A stretch of DNA of 64,000 nt from Rugalucina vietnamica (taxonomy: Eukaryota; Mollusca; Bivalvia; Lucinida; Lucinidae): assembly GCA_964017185.1 (NCBI GenBank), contig OZ024878.1, positions 3,100,151-3,164,150 on the forward strand. The letters run 5' to 3'. The notes below the pieces were generated by a model. The model was not told the DNA's origin. It ran no database searches and saw nothing but the letters and a program-made list of their open reading frames with translations. This document shows positions 52,601-63,400 of the stretch, piece by piece; position 1 is the stretch's first letter; each line of letters opens with the position of its first letter. The position numbers and the translations under genes are program-made.

Positions 52601-53733
52601 AATGAATTAAACAAATTAACACAAAACAAAATAGCACACACATCAATTAAAACATATACTATATACACATTTAATAGTCGTTGTAAAAAACAAACAAACA
52701 TGAATTGTTTATATTCGTTGCGACATGACAAAAATTGTTGACTTGGAAGTCATTACCAAATCAAAACTACTACATGCACAATAAAACCATCGCATTCTCG
52801 ATGAAAAAAGAGTATGTTAACATCAAGTATGTGCTCAAAATTAAAGGTATGAAATACATGAGTGCTCTATGTTGAAATGTGCACAAATTATTAAAAGTGA
52901 ATCAGGCAAACAAAAAATTAGAGATATGTCAGTGAATTTTCTATTATGGCTAAACTCGTACAATCTTAAATCCGTTGATGACTAATTTTTGAAATGCCTT
53001 TAAATTCCTATATGAAGTCAAAGTCAAAATTTATTTAAAGTCGGGTAGTTTAAGTAGTTTGAAATTTTTGTTTCAAAATTCTTATAAATCTTTTAAATCT
53101 TAAAACTGTCAGTGAATTGTCTGATATATATGCAAGTCTTTTCAAATTTTAACTTTGTCTGTGAATGTTTATGAATTCTTGTTATTTTTTTTTAAATCTT
53201 GAAGCTGTCGGTGAATTGTCTTTGAAACCTTGAATCTGTCAGTAAATCGTATTAAAAGTGCCTTTCAATACTTAAAAATAAGGTGAATTGTTTAAAACTA
53301 TTCTCTAATATCTTAAAACTGTCGGTGAATTGTCTTAAATAATCTTTCAAAATTCAAATCTGGTGATTAAATATTATAAAATAGTTTTTAAAAAGTTAAA
53401 TTTGCCGGTGGACTGTCTTAAAATTTTCTATCAAATCTTAATTTTATCTGTCGGTGAATCGTCTTAAAATTGCTTTCAACTTTTTATCTGCCGACAAATT
53501 GCCTTAAAACTTAAATCTGTCGGTGAATTGTCTCAATATTTTGTCGGTGAAAATGTGATAAAACTGTCTTAGCAATAATGGGGAATGTATGATCGCCAAT
53601 CAAGGTCATCAGTTACAAGTCATTAACTTTAAACAAAAGTGTCGGTGAATTGTCTTCAGAAGTGTCGGTGAATTGTCTCAGAATCTGTCGGTGAATTGTC
53701 TCAAAAACCGTGTCGGTGAGTTGTCTTGTTCCC
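49606..53733. mobile_element. 4.1-kb iteron-rich TIR element with 8-bp target duplication
   Basis: Ends GGAATCAAGACAACTCACC and the complement GGGAACAAGACAACTCACC; GGTTCATC flanks both sides exactly (49598-49605, 53734-53741). The motif AATTCACCGACA recurs dozens of times, in that sense through 49.6-52.0 kb and as TGTCGGTGAATT in 52.0-53.7 kb, so the whole element is a loose palindrome of iterons. No long open frame. Size and 8-bp duplication recall hAT-type elements, but the ends are not a known signature to me. Confidence 0.85.
52245..52460 (+). repeat. Tandem exon-like segment inside the iteron element
   Basis: Two ~65-bp copies (from about 52250 and 52398) each read TTGCTTACTTTTT(T)nCAG|ACTCGGA then GTGGCT, i.e. 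a pyrimidine tract and acceptor followed by a short open frame. May be a captured or ancestral exon border. Confidence 0.4.
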
Positions 53734-53808
53734 GGTTCATCTGTCAGCTACTATGAAACAATTTACTTCTTAAACAGTCATAAAATCCTGTGGAAACCTA
53801 GCGATTTT

Positions 53809-54506
53809 TATCGCACCTGCTTATAGCAGGGTGCGATATAGGAGTTCAAATTTCCGTCCGTCCGTACGTTCGTTCGTTCGTCCGTGCGTTCGTTCGTCCG
53901 TTCGTCCGTCAACATTTACGTCGAAGTTTAGTTTTCTCGACATCAGAGATAGCTGCGAGTCTGAAACCTTGCATAGTAATTGTCCCTGACATACCCTTCA
54001 AGCACGCACCTTAACCCGTTGCCCTTGACCTATATTTCACGGTCCACTGACTTTGAAAATTTTTACGTCGAAGTTTGGTTTTCTCGCCATCAGAGATAGC
54101 TGCGAGTCTGAAACCTTGCATAGTAATTGTCCTTGACATACCCTTCAAGCACGCACCTTGACCCGGTGCCCTTGACCTATATTTCTCGGTCCACTGACTT
54201 TGAAAATTTTTACGTCGAAGTTTGGTTTTCTCGCCATCAGAGATAGCTGCAAGTCTGAAACCTTGCATAGTAATTGTCCTTGACATACCCTTCAAGCACG
54301 CACCTTAACCCGGTGCCCTTGACCTATATTTCATGGTCCACTGACTTTGAAAATTTTTACGTCGAAGTTTGGTTTTCTCGACATCAGAGATGGCTGCGAG
54401 TCTGAAACCTTGCATAGTAATTGTCCTTGACATGCCCTTCAAGCACGCACCTTGACCCGGTGCCCTTGAACTATATTTCATGGTCTATTGACTTTGCCCG
54501 ATGCAG
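53809..54506. repeat. Inverted-end repeat with four ~147-bp tandem units
   Basis: ATCGCACCTGC at the left and GCAGGTGCGAT at the right. After a (CGTT/CGTC)n stretch come four units starting ACGTCGAAGTTT (about 53918, 54064, 54210, 54358). Directly follows the iteron element. Confidence 0.8.
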
Positions 54507-55826
54507 GTGCGATATCGACCTCCGCGGAGTTCTTGTCATATTTTGAAGTTAATTTAATTACATAAATTACGCAAATATAAAAAGCAAACTTATATACTTT
54601 TGGATCGATTTTAGAAATGTCATTAGTTTTTGCAACTGAAGATTTTATGAAAAAAAAAGTGATTATTTCTTTGTTCCAGTTGCCTCTAAATCAAAAATAA
54701 TATTGTTGGTAAAACTTTGTTCAAAGTGTTCGAAAGGTTTAGTGTCCATGTTTTAGTAATGCACTAATGGGCCGGGGATAGCAGGGATATGGCAGGGCTT
54801 AAGTGCCGGGATTTAACCTCTGGTGAGTCCCGACAGTGCCGGGGATGTGCCGGAGTTTTAATTTCCCGCCAATATAGCAATTTATTGTCTAACCACACTT
54901 TCAAACATGAATATTGAACACATTAATTTGAATTAAGTATCAAGATGTATTTTCACATTTAATATATTCTTTATTTTTTTTTGTGCTGTTTGCAAAAACT
55001 CATTCATCAGTTTAATGTACTTAAATGACTTAAACTTTCGCAGGGGGTTAAAAGCAATACTTCAAATAGTTCATATTGTTCAAATTAATGATTAGGCCAC
55101 AGGCGCTTGATGTTATATTAGTGACCCAAATATCATCAGATTTACGGTAATGTCTAAGGTCAATATATATATTCTATATTGACCTACACTACGATTATAA
55201 TTATATATAGGACTTCAAGCGCCTGTGATTAGGCTGGCAGCATGTTAAGTATGTATTATAACTAGCTCTACTACATATAGTGTATCTACTTCTGAATTAT
55301 AGTTACAGGTAATGGAGGCTGTGAAGAATGCTGAGATGACTATTGGATGAACAGAGATGAGGAGGATACTGCCCAAACTTTGAAAATTCACACCAGTCCT
55401 GTCATCTTCCAACGAATGTAAGGAACCACCATTTGAAACGCATAGTGACAGAAATTCCTTCAGGTTTGCTCAGATTGTTCATCACAAAACCAGCTTAATA
55501 TATGCAGCCTCAGCCTCAGCCTCAGGAGTTCACCATCCCAGTCAACAACTTTTGAATCATGTTGGGACAGAGATACTGCTTCCAGTACTGCAGGAAGATA
55601 ATGTGTCTTGCTCAAGGACACAAACTGGTACCTCTATGTGGGGATCTTGGCTCTACTATTAGGCCCCCATAGAAGTATTAGGGATAATGGATTTAAATTC
55701 TTGAAATTTCGAATTGAGACATTTAGCTGTATTACTGAAGCTGAAAATGTTAACAATTGCTTTTAATATCAGATTGCTTTTGCAATTAAGCAGTAACATA
55801 AAACAGACTTAATGTTTAAATTTCAG
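54507..55826. other. Upstream region of the SIM-rich gene
   Basis: No coding exon seen. A 130-bp hairpin (55099-55228, CACAGGCGCTTGA and its complement) lies within. Leader exon(s) of the SIM-rich gene should be here or further left; the acceptor is at 55825-55826. Confidence 0.5.
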
Positions 55827-55835
55827 CCCTGTAAA

Positions 55836-58800
55836 ATGGCGGACAGGAGTGGGAATGGGATGCCTGTGGATGATGATTTTGACTTTGACCTTGACCTAAC
55901 AGAAACCGAGATGTTATGGGAAAAGAAGATCCTGGCCATCACAGACCAAGCTTTGGCATCTGGGGATTCTGACATGGAAAAACAGTCTGCTAATAAGAAG
56001 GATGTTTCTATGAATGATGTAGAAGATCTAACTGATGACGAACCTGATCTGATTCTAGTGAAAGATGAAAGTGAAACTAGCAGAGTCCAAAGTGAAAGTA
56101 GAAATGAAAGTGAAAGTAGCAGAATTAAGAATGTAGGGCAAAGAATAGATTCTGATGCCATGGAAGAACTGGATGATAGTGGCAATCCAAAATCACCGTC
56201 AATATTAGATTGTACAGATGGAGATGGTGGTAGTGTTGCCGCTCGAGAAAACAGCATTAATGCTCTACGCGACAGTCTAAATGCCTGGAGAGATGAAATA
56301 GATACTGTTAGGGACTCTATCCTGAACAATGGAAAACAAGAAAAGAACAAAAATACAGATAAAATCAATGATGATGTAAAAAATTATGACTTGCCAGACT
56401 TGGATGATGAAAATGCCGTGAAGCCAAATGGGACAAGAAATATCATGGATTCATTGGATGAGGAGAAGGCAGTTATTGTCAGTTTCTATGATACCATTGA
56501 TCTGACAGACCAAAGTCAGATAGAAATGTCATGTCCAGGTTAGTGCAGTTATCTTTTTATGACATCACTGAATTAATTTTACAAACTATGCCAGGGTTTT
56601 CCCAGGCACACACATGTGCTTTTGGCCTCCACTGACCCCCAATACTGTCCAGGGAGGGGACTGTGATGTACCCCAAAATCCTCAAGTATTTCTATTTCCT
56701 GAAGTAAATGATTATGTCCCCAAAATTCTCAACAATATTGTCAAAATGCGCCTTAGAAGCTTCCATCAGTGGGACATTTGTTCTCTTAAATTAAAACTGC
56801 AAGGGAAAACCCTGCTAACCTTACAAAATTATTACCAAAGTCACATGACATAAAAAGAAACAGCCAGACATTATATGAGTCGCAACGTGAGAAAACATGA
56901 GAAAACTGCTCCTAGGTTTTCCAATCAGGGCTGACAAACCGGCCTGTGCAGCTACAGAAGATGGCTAGAGGCTGGAAATTTTGGATTTAGAAAGTAGAGG
57001 AATAGGGAAAACAAAGGCGCCGATCAACTTTGCAGTTAGTGTGAAGCTGATCTGCGCCTTGGTTTTCGCATAGGCAAGAATCCGGTTTTCTCATGACGCG
57101 GGTAATATGGTGTTAACAAGAGCCTTGTAGGTCTTGAATATTCAAAATGAAAATAATAAATAAGCCACAGCACAAGAAAGCAAACAATTTGCTTGTAGTG
57201 AAAACAAAGACGCAGATCAGCTGCGCAGCAGGTTCTTGGGTACAGGGATAGTACAATTCCTCTTCTTCATATATTATCTGAAATTTCAAGCCTCTAACCT
57301 GCTTTTGTGTCTGTACAGCCTGATTTGTGTTGGAGCTGGTTGATAACCAAAACTGTTGGTTTTCTCATGGGAAGGCTCAAATCATTACGAAAAACATGCC
57401 CATACAATAAACAGAGATTTTTAAAGTTGTAAAAATTGAAAATTTTCAGTAGAAAATATTTGCTATTTTTCCAATTTTTGCTTAAACATACATTGTGGGT
57501 GCACGTTAGAACTGCCTCGCCCTGCATACCCCAGTTTTGCTATATAAAAGTGGGGTTTGAGGGGGTATACATTACATGGACATGTTTTCATGATATATGT
57601 TTTTAGCTCACCTGAGCCGAAGGCTCATAAGGTGAGCTTATAGGATGGCCATGCTCCGGCATCAGTCCGTCGTCCGTCGTCGTCCACAATTTCAAAGATC
57701 TTCTTCTCTGAAACCGCTTGGCCGATCAAGTTGAAATTTTATGTGGAGCCTCCTTGGGTAGTGGCATTGTAATTTTGTTCGTGATATCTTGGTCACATGA
57801 CCAAGATGGCCACCATGCCCATATATGGTAAAAACCACTCAAAAATCTTCTTCTCCAGAACCGGTGGGCCGATTTCCACGAAACAGTATGTAGCATCGGG
57901 GACTTCAGCCCATCATAGTTTGATAAAATGATGACCATAGGATGACCTTGACCTATTTTACGGCAAGATCAATTTTGGAAACATAGGCTTTTACTTGGGA
58001 AAAAGTGAAAACTATGGATTTTTTGAAAAATATTGCAGCCTGAGGCCTGAAAAGTTGTAGATGCAAACAACTATTGGAGTAGATGAAGGCATGTGATTAA
58101 TTTAGGTCAAGGTCATCTCTTGACCTTGGCCAGTCTGTCGTCCATACACACTTTTCAAAGATCTTCTTCTCTGAAACTGCTTGGCCAATCAAAGTGAAAT
58201 TTTATGTGGAGCATCCATGGGTAGGGGAGACGAAAATTTGATCGCGAAATCTAGGTCACATGACCAAGATGGCCGCCACGCCCACATATGGTAAAAACCA
58301 CTCAAAAATCTTCTTCTCCAGGACCGGTGGGCCGATTTTCATGAAACTTGGTATGTAGCATTTGGGACTCCATCCCATCATAGTTTGATAAAATGATGAC
58401 CCTAGGATGACCTTGACCTATTTTACGGCAAGGTCAATTTTGGAAACATAGGCTTTTACATGGGAAAAAGTGAAAACTATGGATTTTTTGAAAACTATTG
58501 CAGCCTGAGGCCTGAAAAGTGGTAGATGCAAACAACTATTGAAGAAGATGAAGGTATGTTATTAATCTAGGTCAAGGTCATCTCTTGACCTTGGCCAGTC
58601 TGTCGTCCATACACACTTTTCAAAGATCTTCTTCTCTGAAACTGCTTGGCCAATCAAAGTGAAATTTTATGTGGAGCACCCATGGGTAGGGGTAACGAAA
58701 GTTTGATCGCGAAATCCAGGTCACATGACCAAGATGGCTGCTTTGCCCAACTATGGAAATAAACACTCAAAATCTTCTCCAGAACCGCCAGGCAGATTTT

Positions 58801-60398
58801 CGTGAAACTTGGTATGTAGCATTTGGGACTCCAGCCCATTATAGTTTGTTGAAATGATGACCCTAGGATGACCTTGACCTATTTTACGGCAAGGTCAATT
58901 TTGGAAACATAGGCTTTTTCATGGGAAAAGGAGAAAACAATGGATATTTTGGAAACTGTTGCAGTCTGAGACCTGAAAGTTGCTCGATGCAGACAACCAA
59001 TGGAGTCAATGAAGGTAATTAATTAATGAAGGCCGAGGTCATTTCTTGACCTTGACCCAAAGTCATTTAAATATCAAAACTAAAATTATGGTTTTCTCAG
59101 AAATCACTGGGTTTGGAAACTATTGCAGCCTGAGACTTGAAACTTTGCAGATGCAGACAACTTATAAATTCAATAAAGGTGTGTGAGTATTCAAGGTCAA
59201 GGTCATTTCATGATGACTTAATACTCCAGGATCAGGCTTCAGGTGAGCGTTCTCAGGACCAATGGTCCTCTGGTTTACTGTTGTCCTTACAGGGGAGGAA
59301 CTGAACACCTCTAGCTCTGGTACAGTAGGTGAAGATGAGATGAACACATTCGTGATTAGTTCTGACAGTGAGAAACAGAGAAGTGGGACCCAAGCCAGTA
59401 ACAAACACTCACAAGGTAAGAGTATGTCCCAACATGACTAAAAAATATTAACTTGGACATTTAACCAGAAAGCAAACCTCTCACGCAGTAGGAAAAGATG
59501 AGATATCATGATCTTGTTGTCGTCACATGATCACATGACCTTGCTGTCATCACATGACCTTGCTGCCATCACATGACCTTGCTGTCATCACATGATCTTG
59601 CTGTCATCACATGATCTTGCTGTCATCACATGACCTTCCTGTCATCACATGACCTTGCTGCCATCACATGACCTTGCTGCCATCACATGACCTTGCTGTC
59701 ATCACATGATCATGTCTAACATTAAGAAGTTCTGTGGCACAAATTAATGACAAACACTCACAAGGTAAAAAGTCTGTCTTGGCATCACTAGTTGTTGACT
59801 GGAACCTGTAACCACAAAATAAAAACAAAAAATCACTGGTAAGAGTAATACAGTGTGAAGAGACACATAGTGCTGCTTATGCTTTAGGTTTAGCAAAAAT
59901 GCAACAGAAAATCACTGGTAAGATACAGTGTGAAGAGACACATAATGCTGCTTATGCTTTAGGTTTAGCAAAAATGCAGTAGACTTTAAATTGCATGTAA
60001 CAAAATGTTTTGGAGGACTGACGGTGTACAAGATACATTGCATCACAAAATTTTTCACTGGGCTACCATTACACAAGTGAAGAACTATTGATATAAACCC
60101 AAACTTTTTTTTTGCAGAAGAAAGCAAGCGGCCATCATCCTCAGCAAGTGTTGGAGGAGCTGACACATACATTAGTCTAGACCTGCCCCCATGTCAGTCA
60201 TGTCTGAAGGCTAAGGAGAAGAGACGCTGTACACACAGACACCACCCCTACCCCCCGTCCCAGGGTCAAGGACCAAGCTCATCTGGAGGGCAAGGTAAGC
60301 CTCAATATGGCCACAGACTCATCACATTGCTTATAAGTTGACTGTCATGTCTGAAGGCTAGAAGAAGAGACACAGTACACACAGACACCCCCCCACCG

Positions 60399-60432
<34 letters not shown>

Positions 60433-63400
60433 TCCCAGGGTCAAGGACCAAGCTCATCTGGAGGGCAAGGTAAGCCTCAACCTCTTTATGCAATATGGCC
60501 ACCGGCTCTTCACATTGCTTATAAGTTGACACTGTCATGTCTGAAGGCTAAGGAGAAGAGACACTGTACACACAGACACCCTCCCCTACCCCCCATCCCA
60601 GGGTCAAGGACCAAGCTCATCTGGAGGGCAAGGTAAGCCTCAACCTCTTCATACAATATCGCCACCGGCTCATCACGTTGCTTATAAGTTGACTGTCATG
60701 TCTGAAGGCTAGAAGAAGAGACACAGTACACACAGACACCACCCCTACCCCCCATCCCAGGATCAAGGACCAAGCTCATCTTTAGGGCAAGGTAAGCCTC
60801 AACCTCTTCATACAATATGGTCATGGGCTCATCATGTTGCTTATAAGTTGACTGTCATGTCTGAAGGCTAGAAGAAGAGACACTACACACAGACACCACC
60901 CCTACCCCCGGTCCCAGGGTCAAGGACCAAGCTCATCTGGAGGGCAAGGTAATTCTGTTCTTGCATTCAAAACAAGCTTGAACGGCTACTCACCACTACC
61001 AGTGCAAAATCCCAGTTAAAAATTTAATTTGGTCATAAAATATCTGTTGGCTGTTTAAAATGCTTGCTCTAAGATCAAGATGAAGTTGCAATTCCTGCTT
61101 TCTAAGAGGCAGAATTTACCATGGAAATCCAGTCTCAGTCCAAGCCCCAATGTTATCAAACTTTTTTCATGCTCAGTCAGCTGAGACTAAAATTTATCCT
61201 GCTCATATATGTTAAAATGCCAACAATTGTTTGCATTTGACCATTTATTAGCAGGATAAATTACAGGCATTGGAGTTCTAATCCGTCAATTTCAATATAT
61301 TTGGGCTATTTTGGTATTTATGAGCAGTTTGAATTTTAGTCTCAGCTGAGTTGAGCATGAAAAAAGCTTTAAAACCTCGGGACCAGGTTTCAGTAACTAC
61401 TATATTTGGGAAAGAGCTGCTCACTCGATTGTTCTTTTTGTTCTAGTAATTTATTTGCTGTTTAGGTTTTTGCCCTCCTATGTTTTTTATGTGGTTTGGC
61501 CCAGCTTATGCTGGTTCCTTTACTCTTTAACAATATTGTTATATTCTCAGTTACAGTTGGGGCTAGAGGCATAGGAAGAGGGGCACTGTTGGAGCAGTTG
61601 ACTGAGTTGGGAGTCAAACCTGCTCCCAAGGGCCGGGGTATACTGTCAACAGACTGGGGTAAGCACTTTTATGGACTATTTATTTATTTTTTTATATTTT
61701 TATTCAGTTTTACGTCCCTTTCAAGATTATTTCAAATCATATGAGACGGGCCAATCGGTAGGTGGGGCGAAAACAGGAGAACCCTGAGAAAAAACACCTG
61801 GCACACACGTAAGCAGAACTTGGCTCGTCTCACATGTGGCCAGTTTTGGGCTTGAACCCACACCAGACACAGCGGTGAGATGATACAGTGATTAAGAAAC
61901 AGTTCTCTTAACCGCTAAGCCATGGGGGCCGACAGTTATGGAGATACATGAGGTCCAATATAGCCAGTATGTAGCATAGTACATGCATCATAGAGTCAGA
62001 CAGACATATTAATCCTAGCCCTAAAAATCAAGGACGGTCCAGGTTTGGTGGTTTTCCTGGTGTTGACCGGCTTTCTCCACCACAGTTTACTATATAACGC
62101 CAACATTTGCACCTTCAAGAATGCCTATATAAATTCCATGAGCTTTCTGTGTAATTGAAGTAAAATGAATAGTTCAAATTTTGAAGTTCCCTAAAATCAA
62201 GAGGCCTCTTGTAATATAAATGAAAGAAACATATTAATATGGAGTTGAATTATCTAGACCAGTTTCATTTTGAGTAGAAGTTAAAACTGCAATGAAAACA
62301 AAATTACTCAAATGTTGACACTCACAACCTTAACCCATATTTGACGAATGGATTTTCCCAACATTATCATAAGGGGGAGTCCACTTTCATTTATAGGGGC
62401 TTCAGGTGTGATTTTAAAATTTTGTTCCATTTTTTAATGAAATTCTTCTAAGCAATCAGAATAGCCCCAGATGAGACGCAGCGTTTTGCGGCGTCACATC
62501 TGGGGCTATTCTGTTTGCCTATGTTCCATAAAAGGGGCGCCAGGCTTAAATGAGTTAATCTTTCTGTTTCTGTTTGTAGCTGGTCTTGGAGAGATAAAGA
62601 AAGAATCTAAAAAGCTCAAGTATAGTGTAGAAGTACAGCATGTGGTGAGTGCTTTGTTCTCTAGTATTATGACTTTGTGATTTTGTATCTTGGAAATGAC
62701 ATTAGTTATTTTAAGCTGTGTTGGAGCATCTGGCTCAGAATCACACACTAGGCATTAAACTCCCATTTGCACCGGACTGTGTTCTTTATCAAGACACATT
62801 AACCATCAGGAAAACATGTCCGTGTGATGTATACCCCCTTGAACCCCACTTTTATATCGCAAAACTGGGGTATGCAGGGGTATACCTATTTTTCTTATTT
62901 TTGCTCCAAAACATAGATTGTGGGTACTCGTTAGAACCGCCTCGCCGAGGCGGTTCTAACGTGTACCCACAATCTATGTTTTGAGCGAAAATAAGAAAAA
63001 TATCAAAATTTTTCAGCTGAAAATTTTCATATTTTAAGCTCAAACAATCTCTGTTTATTACATGGGCAAGTTTTCGTAATGCTCTCCATAGAACTTGTTA
63101 ATACTAGGAAGTGGTAGCTCTGTCCAAACATGAATTATTGACCAAGATCTAAAGCTATAATCAAACCAAACCAGAACAAAGCATTTTCTTAGAATTTGAT
63201 TCATGCAAAAGTATATTTTTCAGAGAGAAATATTTCCATCTGTTCATCGGCACTTTGTGAAGAAACTCCTCAAGTACCTCTCTGACCGTTTCTCCAACAA
63301 AGAGACAATACTCCAGCACGCTGTGACATTCCTGAGTGACCACCCCTATCCCATGGATGGTGACTCGCAGTGGGAAATTGATGCTGCGATAGACTCGTTG

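Noticed and set aside
54011-54295. 94-codon frame with an internal repeat
   Set aside because: Product of the 147-bp tandem repeat, non-coding.
62852-63043. Frames across 62.8-63.0 kb
   Set aside because: They read through the family B hairpin, giving mirrored peptides on both strands.
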